DNA of 64,000 bases from Pseudomonas taetrolens (GCF_900475285.1 NZ_LS483370.1:696001-760000), one strand, 5' to 3'. Numbered from the stretch's first letter, positions 17,530-27,153 are shown. The notes: a model not told the origin generated them from the sequence alone. Made by a program: numbers and translations.

Positions 17530-18450
17530 TTAATAACAGCCGGAGGATGCCCAGACCTTTTGTGCGCTGTGATGCAAGATTCCATGACGCTGTGCCAGCG
17601 CCTTGCGATCTTTGCTGTATCCGCCGCCGATGACGCCGACCACCGGTATATCGCGGCCCAGGCAATGACGCATGACGTTTTCGTCGCGGGCGGCCACACC
17701 GGCATCGGTCAGTTTCAAATAGCCGAGGGCATCGTCTTTATGCACATCGACACCGGCGTCGTACAGCACCAGATCCGGTTGATACAGCGGCAGCAGGTAA
17801 TTCAGCGCCTCGTCGACCACCTGCAAATACGCGGCATCGCCCATTCCCATGGGCAGGCCGATGTCCCAGTCACTTTGGGCTTTACGTGCCGGAAAATTCT
17901 TTCCGCAGTGCAGGGAAACCGTAATCGCGTCTGGCGTGTGTTCCAGAATCCGTGCGGTGCCATCGCCCTGATGCACGTCGCAATCAAAAATCAGTACCCG
18001 GCTCACCCGTCCAGTTTCCAGCAGGTAATGGCTGATCACGGCCAGGTCATTGAAGATGCAGAAGCCGGCGGGGTGATCGTAGTGGGCGTGATGGGTGCCG
18101 CCCGCCAAATGACAGGCCAGCCCATGTTCCAGGGCTTGCTCGGCGGCCAGCAATGAGCCGCCGACTGCACGGACAGTCCGCCGCGCCAGCGCTTCGCTCC
18201 AGGGTAAACCCAGGCGTCGCTGGTCTTCGCGGGCCAGTTCGCCCGCCATGTAGCGCTCTATATAGGTGCGATCATGGGCCAGTGCGAGGATATCCACAGG
18301 GCACAACTGCGGGCGCAGCAACGCGGTATCACGGGTGAGCCCGGACTCGACCAGGTGATCGCGCAACAGACGGAACTTGTCCATCGGAAAACGATGCTCC
18401 GCCGGGAACTCAGGGCTGTAGTCATCGTGGTAAATCAGCGGCACGGGCAT
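17530..18450 (-). CDS. Histone-deacetylase-family zinc hydrolase
   Basis: A 306-residue arginase/deacetylase-fold enzyme. The motifs PAGFCIFNDLAV, FDCDVHQGDGTA (zinc-binding Asp and His) and YDAGVDVHKDD place it in the histone deacetylase/acetoin-utilisation group. Bacterial members remove acyl groups from proteins or from small molecules such as polyamines; the target here cannot be read from sequence. The open frame begins at 18600, but the ATG at 18450 (MPVPLIYHDDYSPEFP) matches family N-termini and avoids overlap with the divergent acetyltransferase gene. Confidence 0.86.
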   Translation of the reverse strand: MPVPLIYHDDYSPEFPAEHRFPMDKFRLLRDHLVESGLTRDTALLRPQLCPVDILALAHDRTYIERYMAGELAREDQRRLGLPWSEALARRTVRAVGGSLLAAEQALEHGLACHLAGGTHHAHYDHPAGFCIFNDLAVISHYLLETGRVSRVLIFDCDVHQGDGTARILEHTPDAITVSLHCGKNFPARKAQSDWDIGLPMGMGDAAYLQVVDEALNYLLPLYQPDLVLYDAGVDVHKDDALGYLKLTDAGVAARDENVMRHCLGRDIPVVGVIGGGYSKDRKALAQRHGILHHSAQKVWASSGCY

Positions 18451-18541
18451 AGGGATTTCACGTCGGAACGAGCGCTGGATATTAACAGCGCTGTACACTG
18501 CTCGGTATGCGAAAAGCCCGGTAACAAATCGGAGAGCACTG

Positions 18542-19111
18542 ATGGAACAGATTGTTGAACTCGAAAGTGCCCGACTGCGACTGCGTCCCTGGCGTGACAC
18601 TGACTTGCCCGAATTTGCTGCGATGTGTGCAGATCCTCAAGTGATGCGCTATTTTCCCGCACCCTTGAGCCGCCTCGAAAGCGCGGCGCTGATTGGTCGG
18701 GTGCGCGGACACTTTGCCGAGTATGGATTCGGCTTGTGGGCGTTGGAGCGCAAGGACTCAGGCGCTTTTATCGGTTTTACCGGGCTGTCGAATGTCGGTT
18801 TTGATGCGCACTTCGTTCCGGCGGTCGAGATCGGCTGGCGGCTGGCGCCGGAACATTGGGGCCTGGGCTACGCCAGTGAGGCGGCCTGGGCAGCATTGCG
18901 CTGTGCCTTTGATCGATTGGCGCTGGATCAGGTGGTGTCGTTTACCAGTCAGGTGAACCTGCCGTCACAAAAGGTCATGCAGGCGATTGGCATGCAACGC
19001 GATCTGTCTGGAGACTTTGAACACCCCCGGCTCCCTGAGGGCCACCCGTTAAGGGCGCATGTGCTGTACAGGATTACGCGGGCGCAATGGTTGGAAACTC
19101 TGCACGGATAA
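18542..19111 (+). CDS. GNAT-family N-acetyltransferase, RimJ/RimL type
   Basis: The 189 residues start with the RimJ-like LESARLRLRPWRDTDLPEFA and contain the acetyl-CoA-binding region EIGWRLAPEHWGLGYASEAA (about 98-117). Such proteins acetylate protein N-termini or small amines; the substrate is not known. It is divergent from the deacetylase-like gene with 91 bases between starts, so acetylation and deacetylation enzymes share a promoter region, which may be coincidence. Confidence 0.82.
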   Translation: MEQIVELESARLRLRPWRDTDLPEFAAMCADPQVMRYFPAPLSRLESAALIGRVRGHFAEYGFGLWALERKDSGAFIGFTGLSNVGFDAHFVPAVEIGWRLAPEHWGLGYASEAAWAALRCAFDRLALDQVVSFTSQVNLPSQKVMQAIGMQRDLSGDFEHPRLPEGHPLRAHVLYRITRAQWLETLHG

Positions 19112-19202
19112 GCAGGCAGTAGGTGTCATGGCGAAAGCCGAAATATTATTGGCTGCTGTAGCGAAGATTACGGTGGTGTTGCTCTGTGTGAGGAGAATCT
19201 GA

Positions 19203-20072
19203 ATGAGCCAAGTGTTGGATGATCTGGTCAACCTGCTGACCCTGGAACCGATCGAGGAGAACCTCTTTCGTGGCAGCAGTCAGGATCTGGGCTTTCGCCA
19301 GTTGTTCGGTGGCCAGGTGCTTGGACAATCGTTGTCGGCCATGAGCCAGACCGTTGAAGACGCCCGCCACGTGCACTCGATGCATGGCTATTTCCTGCGT
19401 CCTGGCGATGCCACTCTGCCCGTGGTTTATCAGGTCGACCGCGTGCGTGATGGCGGCAGTTTCAGCACGCGTCGGGTGACGGCGATCCAAAAGGGCAAGC
19501 CGATTTTTACCAGCAGCGCTTCGTTTCAATACGACGAGGGCGGATTTGAGCATCAAACCACGATGCCGGACGTGGTGGGTCCGGAAAACCTGCCTTCCGA
19601 GCTGGAGATGATTCGTCAGCGTGCGCACCTGATTCCTGAGTCGATGCGCGAAAAGCTACTGTGTGCCAAGCCCATCGAGTTTCGTCCGGTGATCGGGGAA
19701 GATCCGTTCAACCCTCAAGTCAGTGACCCGATCAAGTACGTGTGGTTTCGTGCAGACGGTGCGCTGCCCGATACGCCAGCGCTGCACAAATACCTGCTGG
19801 CCTATGCATCGGACTTCGGATTGCTGACCACCTCCTTGCTGCCTCACGGCAAAGGCGTATGGCAAAAGGATATGCAAGTGGCCAGCCTGGATCATGCGCT
19901 GTGGTTCCACGCTGACCTGCGGGCCGATGACTGGTTGCTGTACGCCATGGACAGTCCTTGGGCTGGCAATTCTCGCGGGTTCTCCCGTGGCAGTGTGTTT
20001 AACCGCGCCGGCAAACTGGTTGCCTCGGTGACCCAGGAAGGCCTGATTCGCCACCGCAAGGATTGGGCATGA
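19203..20072 (+). CDS. tesB: Acyl-CoA thioesterase II
   Basis: The 289-residue double hot-dog protein matches TesB in length and in segments such as ENLFRGSSQDLGFRQLFGGQ near the N-terminus and the SLDHALWFH region of the second half. It hydrolyses acyl-CoAs to free fatty acid and CoA. The stop codon overlaps the ATG of the following HAD gene (ATGA), so the two are coupled. A GAGGAG site lies 7 bases before the start. Confidence 0.92.
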   Translation: MSQVLDDLVNLLTLEPIEENLFRGSSQDLGFRQLFGGQVLGQSLSAMSQTVEDARHVHSMHGYFLRPGDATLPVVYQVDRVRDGGSFSTRRVTAIQKGKPIFTSSASFQYDEGGFEHQTTMPDVVGPENLPSELEMIRQRAHLIPESMREKLLCAKPIEFRPVIGEDPFNPQVSDPIKYVWFRADGALPDTPALHKYLLAYASDFGLLTTSLLPHGKGVWQKDMQVASLDHALWFHADLRADDWLLYAMDSPWAGNSRGFSRGSVFNRAGKLVASVTQEGLIRHRKDWA

Positions 20073-20659
20073 GCCTCAAGGACATCAAACACTGGGTGTT
20101 TGACATGGACGGCACCCTGACCGTTGCGGTGCATGACTTCCCGTTTATTCGGCAGTATCTGGAGATACCGGGCGCAGAAGACATTCTGACCCATCTTGCG
20201 GCCTTGCCGCCCGAGGTCTCGGCGGCCAAGCACGCGTGGTTGCTGGAGCACGAGCGTGAGCTGGCCCTGGCTTCTGTCCCGGCCCCGGGTGCCGTTGAAC
20301 TGGTTCATGAACTGGCTGAGCGGGGTGTTCGTCTGGGTGTACTGACCCGTAATGCTCAAGAGCTGGCGCAGATCACGCTCAAGGCCATCGGCCTGGACAC
20401 CTGTTTTGCGCCCCGGGATGTGCTGGGACGGGACGATGCGGCGCACAAGCCTGATCCGGATGGCCTGCTGCAATTGGCTCGCGCCTGGGACGTAGAGCCA
20501 TCGAAGCTGGTCATGGTGGGGGATTATCAGTTTGACCTGGCTTGTGGGCGCGCGGCAGGCAGCCGAACCGTGCTGGTCAACGTGCCGGACAATCCCTGGC
20601 CGGAACTGACCGACTGGCACGCCCGGGACTGCTTCGAACTGCGCAGGCTGCTGGCTTAA
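20069..20659 (+). CDS. HAD-superfamily hydrolase (phosphatase)
   Basis: A 196-residue HAD enzyme with motif I VFDMDGTLT (nucleophile Asp), motif II LTRN, motif III KPDP and motif IV MVGDYQFDLACG. A small alpha-helical cap lies between motifs I and II, as in subfamily IA (phosphoglycolate phosphatase/beta-phosphoglucomutase relatives). The start is the ATG at 20069 overlapping the tesB stop; an upstream TTG is less likely. The substrate is unknown. Confidence 0.86.
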   Translation: MSLKDIKHWVFDMDGTLTVAVHDFPFIRQYLEIPGAEDILTHLAALPPEVSAAKHAWLLEHERELALASVPAPGAVELVHELAERGVRLGVLTRNAQELAQITLKAIGLDTCFAPRDVLGRDDAAHKPDPDGLLQLARAWDVEPSKLVMVGDYQFDLACGRAAGSRTVLVNVPDNPWPELTDWHARDCFELRRLLA

Positions 20660-20687
20660 CTGCGAGCGACGGCTAACTGCCGGTTCT

Positions 20688-20778
20688 GTAGCCGCTGCCG
20701 CAGGTTGCGAAAAGGGCTGCAAGGCCTTCAACAACAGGGTCGCCGGGCAACCCGTCGCAACCTTCGACAGCGGTTACA
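20688..20778. repeat. Degenerate REPIN-like pair
   Basis: TGTAGCCGCTGCCGCAGGTTGCGA at the left is mirrored imperfectly by TCGCAACCTTCGACAGCGGTTAC at the right. This is the same class as the pair at 17279-17406 but more diverged. It fills the gap between the convergent HAD and metallopeptidase genes. Confidence 0.65.
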
Positions 20779-20823
20779 ACTTGGCTTTTGCCTGCTCGGC
20801 CGCTGCGACGTTCCGCTCTTTGT

Positions 20824-21717
20824 TCAGAGTCGCGCGGCGGCAAAGGTGTCGCATTGATTGATGTCACCCTGGGCAAAGCCGGTCTTGAACCATTTCACCC
20901 GTTGTGCCGAAGTACCGTGGGTGAAGGAGTCCGGGACTACCCGGCCCTGGCCTTGCTGCTGCAAGTGGTCATCACCAATGGCGTTGGCCGCTGTCAGGGC
21001 TTCTTCAATGTCTCCAGGCTCCAGCCAGTCCAGGCGTTTTTGCGCATGGTTGGCCCATACCCCGGCCAGGCAGTCAGCCTGCAATTCCTGGCGTACCAAC
21101 AACCCGCCATCACCTTCCATGCGTTTGCCTTGCTGGCGAGCCTGCTGCATTTTCGATGACACACCCAGCAGCGTCTGGACGTGGTGCCCCACTTCATGGG
21201 CGATGACATAGGCTTGTGCGAAATCACCGGCAGCCTGGAAGCGCTGGGCCATTTCCTGGAAGAAGCTCATGTCCAGATAAACCTTTTGGTCGGCCGGGCA
21301 ATAGAACGGCCCACTGGCTGCCGAAGCGAAACCGCAGGCTGAATTGACCTGGCCACGAAACAGCACCAGTGTCGGGTCCTTGTAGTTGCGCCCGGCTTGC
21401 TGGAAAACCTGGCGCCACGTGTCTTCGGTGTCACCCAGCACGGCGCGTACGAACTCGGCCTGCTCATCGTTGGCTGGTGGTGCATGGCCGGTTTGCTGGG
21501 TAACCTGCGGCGAGGATTGCTCAGTCAGTTGACCACTCAACTGACCCAAAATCTGCATCGGGTCCTGGCCGGTCAACAAACCGATGCCGACGATCACCAC
21601 CACCGCCATCAGGCTCAGGCCTTTGCCGCCCCCAATCCGCATCCCGCCGCCGCCCCCGGTGCTTTGATCGCGCACGTCTTCCACATTGTCGCTACGTCGA
21701 CCTTTTTTCCAAAGCAT
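20824..21717 (-). CDS. Neutral zinc metallopeptidase, YpfJ/KPN_02809 family
   Basis: The 297-residue protein has a short charged N-terminus, one membrane segment (about 32-50, LSLMAVVVIVGIGLLTG) and a zinc-protease domain with HEVGHHVQ. Another family feature is ACGFASAASGPFYCPADQKVYLD. The domain should face the periplasm. Members are widely conserved without an assigned role. The gap upstream (21718-21984) contains no gene; it separates this gene from pcaQ. Confidence 0.86.
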   Translation of the reverse strand: MLWKKGRRSDNVEDVRDQSTGGGGGMRIGGGKGLSLMAVVVIVGIGLLTGQDPMQILGQLSGQLTEQSSPQVTQQTGHAPPANDEQAEFVRAVLGDTEDTWRQVFQQAGRNYKDPTLVLFRGQVNSACGFASAASGPFYCPADQKVYLDMSFFQEMAQRFQAAGDFAQAYVIAHEVGHHVQTLLGVSSKMQQARQQGKRMEGDGGLLVRQELQADCLAGVWANHAQKRLDWLEPGDIEEALTAANAIGDDHLQQQGQGRVVPDSFTHGTSAQRVKWFKTGFAQGDINQCDTFAAARL

Positions 21718-21984
21718 GAAGGAATCCTCAGATAAATCTTGTTTGTGAGTGTTGTTGCTGAGTAGGGACTACGCCAGCCCGGTCGTCAGACGCTTTTTAA
21801 TAGTGCTCAAGTATGACATCTCGCGAAGCGTATCCGATTTTCAGCAAACCGCCTTTGGGCGGCAGCGCCCGTCAACCGTGGCCGGTACTGTTTTAGAGTA
21901 CACGCCGCCAAATCGAAATGGTTGAATACACCACGGGTCGCCTGCGGTTATCCACCCATTCCCGTCTTCGGAGTCGCTAACCCT

Positions 21985-22914
21985 GTGAACATAGATACCC
22001 GCATCAAGTACCGGCACCTCGTGTGTTTCTTGGAGATGGCACGCCAGGGCAGCCTGGCACGGGCCGCGGATGTGCTGGCGGTGAGTCAGCCGGCCATGTC
22101 CAAAACCTTAAAGGAGCTGGAGGCGTTGCTGACCGTCAGTCTGTTTGTGCGGCGTAAAAGCGGGATCAGTCTGACCGAGGCCGGCGTCGCATTTCTGCGT
22201 TACGCGACGCCTTCTGTGCAGGCATTGCGCGAAGGCGTAAATGCCTTGCGCGGAGGGGAGTTCTCAGGGGGCACTGTACGGCTCGGCGTGTTGTCGACGG
22301 TCGAAAGCCTGTTGATCCCCGAACTGGTGCAGCGTCTGCATGCGCGGCATTCAGCGCTGGTGGTGAGCGTGGTGACGGGGCCCAGTGCGTATCTTTTATC
22401 GCAATTGCGGGTCGGCGATATCGACCTGGTGGTGGGGCGGATGACCGACAGCCCGGACATCCAGGGCATGAATTTTGAGCACCTTTACAGCGAGTCCATG
22501 ACCTTGGTGGTGCGTCCCGGTCATCCGCTGACGCAAGCCCCTCTGGATCGCCGTTTGCTTGAGCGCTACCCGCTGGTCTTGCCGCTGGCCAACACCACGA
22601 TCCGGACCTTTGCCGACAGCCTGTTTGTGCAGTGTGGTCTGACTCAATCCCGGCAACGTCTGGAAACCCTCTCCATCACCGTCAGCCGGCGCTACGTCTT
22701 GCGTAATGATGCGGTCTGGATCGCGCCGCTGGATGCCGTACGACTCGATCTGGCGAGCGGTGAACTGCAAGAACTCGATCTGGGGCTGCGTGAACCGGGG
22801 GGCTCGATCGGTATTTGCAGCAACGCCCACGCACCGATGTCTGTGGCTACCCAGGGCTGTGTCGAGGTTTTGCGGGAGTTGGGTCAAGCCTATTGCGCGA
22901 GCACCTATCCATAA
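21985..22914 (+). CDS. pcaQ: LysR-family activator of protocatechuate genes (PcaQ)
   Basis: A 309-residue LysR regulator: an N-terminal helix-turn-helix (ARAADVLAVSQPAMSKTLKE) and a periplasmic-binding-like effector domain. The opening IDTRIKYRHLVCFLEMA and the position directly before pcaHG identify it as PcaQ, which responds to beta-carboxy-cis,cis-muconate and related intermediates. The GTG at 21985 is preferred over the upstream ATG at 21922 because it gives the standard LysR N-terminus and has GGAG upstream. It is co-directional with pcaHG, unlike the divergent arrangement in rhizobia. Confidence 0.88.
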   Translation: MNIDTRIKYRHLVCFLEMARQGSLARAADVLAVSQPAMSKTLKELEALLTVSLFVRRKSGISLTEAGVAFLRYATPSVQALREGVNALRGGEFSGGTVRLGVLSTVESLLIPELVQRLHARHSALVVSVVTGPSAYLLSQLRVGDIDLVVGRMTDSPDIQGMNFEHLYSESMTLVVRPGHPLTQAPLDRRLLERYPLVLPLANTTIRTFADSLFVQCGLTQSRQRLETLSITVSRRYVLRNDAVWIAPLDAVRLDLASGELQELDLGLREPGGSIGICSNAHAPMSVATQGCVEVLRELGQAYCASTYP

Positions 22915-22926
22915 CCATTTAGTTAT
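22911..22926 (+). promoter_or_regulatory. Candidate PcaQ-binding site
   Basis: ATAACC-ATTT-AGTTAT closely fits the PcaQ box known from Sinorhizobium (ATAACC-N4-GGTTAA) and overlaps the pcaQ stop codon. It lies about 90 bases upstream of pcaH, a normal activator position. Assignment by similarity only. Confidence 0.55.
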
Positions 22927-23012
22927 AGTTTGGTGGCGCTTTTTCAATAGTCCGTGCTTGCCTGTTGATTGAAACTGGCCTCTGGCCTTTATCAAAACAA
23001 TAGGAAATCGAC

Positions 23013-23732
23013 ATGTCTGATGCAGACAGCCGGCGCTTTATCATCCGCGACCGTAATTGGCACCCCAAAGCCCTGACTCCCGACTACAAAACCTCGATTG
23101 CCCGCTCCCCGCGCCAGGCGCTGGTGAGCATTCCACAGTCGGTGAGTGAGACCAGTGGCCCTGATTTTTCCCACCTGAAATTTGGCCAGTTCGACAACGA
23201 CCTCCTGTTGAACTTTAACAATGGTGGCTTGCCGGTGGGTGAGCGGATTCTGCTGGCCGGTCGCGTGTGCGACCAGTATGGCAAGCCGATTCCCCACACC
23301 TTGGTCGAGATCTGGCAAGCCAACGCCGGCGGCCGTTATCGGCACAAGAACGACCGCTATCTCGCGCCGCTGGACCCCAATTTTGGCGGTGTGGGCCGCA
23401 CGTTGACCGACAGTCAGGGCTATTACAGCTTCCGCACCGTCAAGCCGGGTCCTTACCCGTGGCGCAATGGGCCCAATGATTGGCGCCCGGCGCATATTCA
23501 CGTCTCCATCAGTGGCCCTTCGATCGCCACGCGCCTGATTACCCAGCTGTACTTTGAAGGTGATCCGTTGATTGCGATGTGTCCGATCGTCAAATCGATC
23601 GCCGACCCCGAGGCTGTGCAAAGCCTGATAGCACGGTTGGACATGGCAGCCGGCAATCCGATGGATTGTCTGGCCTATCGTTTTGACATCGTGCTGCGCG
23701 GCCAGCGCAAGACGCACTTCGAAAACTGCTGA
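23013..23732 (+). CDS. pcaH: Protocatechuate 3,4-dioxygenase beta subunit
   Basis: The 239 residues contain the non-haem iron(III) ligands expected in the beta chain: Tyr in the [17 protein letters not shown] region, Tyr in GPYPWRN, and the two His in RPAHIHVSI. With PcaG it performs intradiol cleavage of protocatechuate to beta-carboxy-cis,cis-muconate. pcaG starts 11 bases downstream, so the pair is an operon. The quiC gene nearby would supply protocatechuate. Confidence 0.96.
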   Translation: MSDADSRRFIIRDRNWHPKALTPDYKTSIARSPRQALVSIPQSVSETSGPDFSHLKFGQFDNDLLLNFNNGGLPVGERILLAGRVCDQYGKPIPHTLVEIWQANAGGRYRHKNDRYLAPLDPNFGGVGRTLTDSQGYYSFRTVKPGPYPWRNGPNDWRPAHIHVSISGPSIATRLITQLYFEGDPLIAMCPIVKSIADPEAVQSLIARLDMAAGNPMDCLAYRFDIVLRGQRKTHFENC

Positions 23733-23743
23733 GGAGCCCCGTC

Positions 23744-24349
23744 ATGCCTATTCAATTGCTACCGGAAACCCCATCGCAAACGGCGGGTCCTTATGTCCAT
23801 ATCGGCCTGGCACTGGCTGCGGCGGGTAATCCGCCACGGCCCGAAGAAATCTGGAGTGAGATGGCCCGACCCGATGCCTCGGGCGAGCACATCATGCTGC
23901 TGGGCAATGTGTACGACGGCAACGGTCATTTGGTGCGCGATGCCTTCCTTGAACTGTGGCAAGCCAACCACGAAGGCGACTATGACGAAGCCTTCAACTC
24001 GGAAAAGGCGTTCAATAGCTTCGGCCGCACGGCAACCACTTTTGATGCCGGAGAGTGGGTGCTCAACACCGTCAAGCCGGGTGTGGTGAAAAACGCTGCG
24101 GGGCTGCCCATGGCTCCGCACATCAACGTGACGCTGTTTGCCCGTGGCATCAACATCCATTTACAAACCCGCCTGTACTTCAGTGATGAGTCTGAAGCCA
24201 ATGCCGTTTGCCCGGTGCTCAATCTGATCGAGCAACCGCAACGTCGTGAAACCCTCATCGCTCAGCGCTGCGAAGTCCAAGGTAAAGCGGCCTACCGTTT
24301 TGATATCTACCTTCAGGGAACTGGCGAAACAGTGTTCTTCGATTTTTAA
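23744..24349 (+). CDS. pcaG: Protocatechuate 3,4-dioxygenase alpha subunit
   Basis: The 201-residue alpha chain shares the intradiol dioxygenase fold (ETPSQTAGPYVHIGLA at the start, DAFLELWQANHEGDYD in the core) but lacks the full metal-ligand set. That is normal because iron is bound by PcaH. A GAGGAG site precedes the ATG. A strong hairpin follows within 11 bases of the stop. Confidence 0.96.
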   Translation: MPIQLLPETPSQTAGPYVHIGLALAAAGNPPRPEEIWSEMARPDASGEHIMLLGNVYDGNGHLVRDAFLELWQANHEGDYDEAFNSEKAFNSFGRTATTFDAGEWVLNTVKPGVVKNAAGLPMAPHINVTLFARGINIHLQTRLYFSDESEANAVCPVLNLIEQPQRRETLIAQRCEVQGKAAYRFDIYLQGTGETVFFDF

Positions 24350-24359
24350 AGCGACTTCT

Positions 24360-24387
24360 CTGCAGGCGAGAGCCATCTCGCCTGCAG
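24360..24387. terminator. Hairpin after pcaG
   Basis: CTGCAGGCGAGA-gcca-TCTCGCCTGCAG forms a perfect 12-base-pair stem 10 bases after the pcaG stop. No T-run follows, so it may stabilise the 3' end or be a REP-like unit instead of a true intrinsic terminator. Confidence 0.55.
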
Positions 24388-24582
24388 GTGAACGCGGGCA
24401 CGCAGTTGTTGGCACCTCGGTTTTAAATCGGTTTGAACCAGACAGTTAATATAGCTTGCAAGAATATGGAGCCACGCTCTAAATTATTTGAGCGCTGAGC
24501 AATCATCAGCCTTGCAGGCGTATCGCCCGTGTCATGGGCATCTGAGATGCGTTCAGTCCATTGCCCCACAATGAGGTGTTCA

Positions 24583-25470
24583 ATGACATTGCCTACGCCG
24601 CTCTCGGGCGTTAACCAGCCACTCAAGGGCATACTGCTGATTGTGACGGCCACTGCGCTGTTCTCCAGTCACGATGCCCTGTCCAAATACTTGAGCGGCT
24701 TGTATCCCGTAGTGATGGTGGTGTGGGCGCGCTATCTGGTGCACACCTTGCTTATGGCCGGGATCTTTCTCCCGCAATCCGGGCTAAGGGTCTTACGTAG
24801 CAAACGCCCATTGCTCCAGATATTGCGAGCGGTATGCCTACTGGGCTCCGGGTTGTTTTTTACCTACGGATTATTGTTCATTCCACTGGCCGAAAACACG
24901 GCGGTGAACTTCCTGGCACCGTTACTGGTGGCGGCCCTCTCCGGGCCGTTGCTGGGCGAAAAGGTCACCCGCGGCCAATGGGTCGCCGTGATTTGCGGAT
25001 TTATCGGGGTGGTGGTGATCATTCATCCCGGCGGCGAGTTATTCACGCCGGCGGTCTTGCTGCCGATGGCGGCGGCGCTGTGCTTCAGCTGCTATCAAAT
25101 TCTTACGCGCAAACTCAGCCTTTACGACAGCCCAACCACCAGCAATTTTTTCGCCGGGCTATTCAATGCGTTGGTGATGAGTGCGCTGGTGCCGTTCTTC
25201 TGGCAAACGCCGACGCTGATTCATGGCCTGGAAATGCTCGCGCTCGGCAGTCTGGGCATGACAGCCCACTTGCTGCTGACCCAATCCTTCCGCCTGGCGG
25301 CCCCGGCCTTGCTGGCTCCTTTCAGTTACTGCCAGATCGTCTTTTCCGGGATTCTGGGCTGGCTGTTGTTTAACCACACGCCAGATTTCACCACCCGTAT
25401 CGGTATTGCCATTATCTGCGTCAGCGGCCTGGCAGCCGCCTTGCAGCAGCGACGCAAAGCTACGGCCTGA
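24583..25470 (+). CDS. EamA/DMT-family transporter
   Basis: A 295-residue ten-segment membrane protein with two EamA repeats (first repeat begins GILLIVTATALFSSHDALSKYL). Substrates of this group include amino acids and small metabolites. The open frame starts at 24529, but the ATG at 24583 has GAGG 6 bases upstream and gives the normal N-terminus. It lies between pcaG and the quinate-type genes, but nothing in the sequence shows it handles an aromatic compound. Confidence 0.82.
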   Translation: MTLPTPLSGVNQPLKGILLIVTATALFSSHDALSKYLSGLYPVVMVVWARYLVHTLLMAGIFLPQSGLRVLRSKRPLLQILRAVCLLGSGLFFTYGLLFIPLAENTAVNFLAPLLVAALSGPLLGEKVTRGQWVAVICGFIGVVVIIHPGGELFTPAVLLPMAAALCFSCYQILTRKLSLYDSPTTSNFFAGLFNALVMSALVPFFWQTPTLIHGLEMLALGSLGMTAHLLLTQSFRLAAPALLAPFSYCQIVFSGILGWLLFNHTPDFTTRIGIAIICVSGLAAALQQRRKATA

Positions 25471-25505
25471 GGGCCAATCAGTTAAGGGCAATGCAGATCA
25501 GAACT

Positions 25506-25544
25506 TGCAGGAGCGAGCAAACTCGCTCCTGCAGGGACTTTTTT
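25506..25544. terminator. Terminator/REP hairpin between convergent transporters
   Basis: TGCAGGAGCGAG-caaa-CTCGCTCCTGCA is a perfect 12-pair stem followed by GGGACTTTTTTG, giving a usable T-run for the plus-strand EamA gene. The stem is also a single unit of the local GGAGCGAGC REP class. Confidence 0.7.
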
Positions 25545-25557
25545 GTGCAATCCCGGT

Positions 25558-26889
25558 TTACGTCTGCGGGATTTTTCGCGGTGCCATGAAGTACATCCAC
25601 ACCAGAGCAATGAAGTACATCGCCGGAATCATGGTGAACAACAGGGTGTAATTGTTGTTGGAGACCGTCAGCACATAGCCCACGAACTGGGTCATGAACA
25701 TCCCGCCGATGGCAGCGCACATGCCGCCAAATCCGAACACAGTGCCCATCATGTGCTTGGGCGTGTAGTCCATCACCATGCTCCAGACGTTCGCGGTCCA
25801 GGCCTGATGCGCACCGAGGGCCAGGGCAATAGCCGCGACCGCCACCCACAGTTGGCTGGAGCCTGCGGCAAACACCACGCCGATAATGCTGATGGCGCAC
25901 AACAGCATCGACACCAAGCGCGCCTTGACGGCAGCCATGCCGCGACTGATCAGGACCGAAGAAAGAATCCCGCCGCCGACACTGCCGAAATCGGCGGTGA
26001 CATAGATGATGATCAGCGGGATACCCATCTGCGTCACGTTGATGCCCAGGTTGTACTGCTGGTTCAGAAACGGCGGTAACCAGTACAGGTAGAACCAAAA
26101 CACCGGTGCCGTCATCGCATAGGACAGGGCGAAGGCCCAGGTTCCGCGCATCTTGAGGATGGTGGAAAAGGAAACGGACTTTTGCTCGGGTTCCTGCTCT
26201 TGCTGGATATACGCCAGTTCTGCCTGGCTGACCGTCGGGTGCTGCTCGGGGTTGTAGTATCTCAGGCCCCAGAAAATCAACCAGATACCGCCCAATGCCG
26301 CCATGCACAAAAAGGCGGCCTGCCAGCCCCAGACATGCAGCACCAATGGCAAAAGCATCGGGGTGAACATGGCGCCGACGTTGGTCCCGGCGTTGAAGAT
26401 CCCGCTGGCCACGGCACGCTCGCTGGCCGGGAACCACAGGCGCGTGGTCTTCACGCAAGCCGGGTAGTTGGCCGCTTCGGTCAGGCCAAGGATAAAGCGG
26501 CAGATCATAAAGCCTAGCGCCGAGGTGGCGAGGCCGTGCGCTCCTGTGGCCAGGCTCCACAGCAATACCGCGCAGAAGAACACACGCTTGACGCCGACTC
26601 GGTCGATCAGGCGGCCTTGCAGGACGAAGCCGATGGCGTAACCCACCTGGAACCAAAAGTTGATGTTGGCGTAGTCCATCGCCGTCCAGCTCATCTCTTT
26701 GGCCAGAATCGGTTGCATTACACCCAGGGCGGCGCGGTCGATGTAGTTCAGCGTGGTGGCGAAAAAGACCAGCGCGAGCATGCCCCAGCGGGTTTTACCG
26801 ATCGCCATGGCGCCGCGAATCCGGTCGCCGATGCCGCCATGCGGTGTGCTCTGGGCCGGGGTGCTACGTACAGTTTGAGAAGGGACCAT
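25558..26889 (-). CDS. MFS transporter, anion:cation symporter type, likely for quinate/shikimate-type acids
   Basis: The 443-residue protein has twelve membrane segments and the family signature after segment 1 (TTLNYIDRAALGVMQPILA), as in hexuronate/phthalate-type symporters. It is divergent from quiC with a 325-base shared intergenic region. Uptake of quinate, shikimate or dehydroshikimate is therefore the best guess. The substrate is inferred from position only. Confidence 0.82.
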   Translation of the reverse strand: MVPSQTVRSTPAQSTPHGGIGDRIRGAMAIGKTRWGMLALVFFATTLNYIDRAALGVMQPILAKEMSWTAMDYANINFWFQVGYAIGFVLQGRLIDRVGVKRVFFCAVLLWSLATGAHGLATSALGFMICRFILGLTEAANYPACVKTTRLWFPASERAVASGIFNAGTNVGAMFTPMLLPLVLHVWGWQAAFLCMAALGGIWLIFWGLRYYNPEQHPTVSQAELAYIQQEQEPEQKSVSFSTILKMRGTWAFALSYAMTAPVFWFYLYWLPPFLNQQYNLGINVTQMGIPLIIIYVTADFGSVGGGILSSVLISRGMAAVKARLVSMLLCAISIIGVVFAAGSSQLWVAVAAIALALGAHQAWTANVWSMVMDYTPKHMMGTVFGFGGMCAAIGGMFMTQFVGYVLTVSNNNYTLLFTMIPAMYFIALVWMYFMAPRKIPQT

Positions 26890-27143
26890 GATTATTTACC
26901 CGTCCATGACAAGGCCGGGCTCCACGCAAGCGGCGTAGGCAAGCAGAGCGTCAGATCAATAAATGCGAGCATGAGCGGTTACCCGTTTTTGGAATTGTTA
27001 TGTGGTGTGCTGGAGCGTTTAAGCCCAGTAGTACGGGGTCGATGGTGGCGAGTGAGCAAAAACTCGTCAATTCGTGACAGGCCATAGTGTTCGATAAACG
27101 CACGCAAAACTAACTGTTTGGTACATCGTGATTGCTCAATAAT

Positions 27144-27153
27144 AGGGCGCCCT
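27144..27153. promoter_or_regulatory. Palindrome in the MFS-quiC divergent promoter region
   Basis: AGGGCGCCCT is a 10-base palindrome flanked by A/T-rich AATA and TAATA, 61 bases upstream of quiC. It is a possible operator for the neighbouring TetR-type regulator. The rest of the 26890-27214 gap shows no gene and no other clear signal. Confidence 0.3.
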
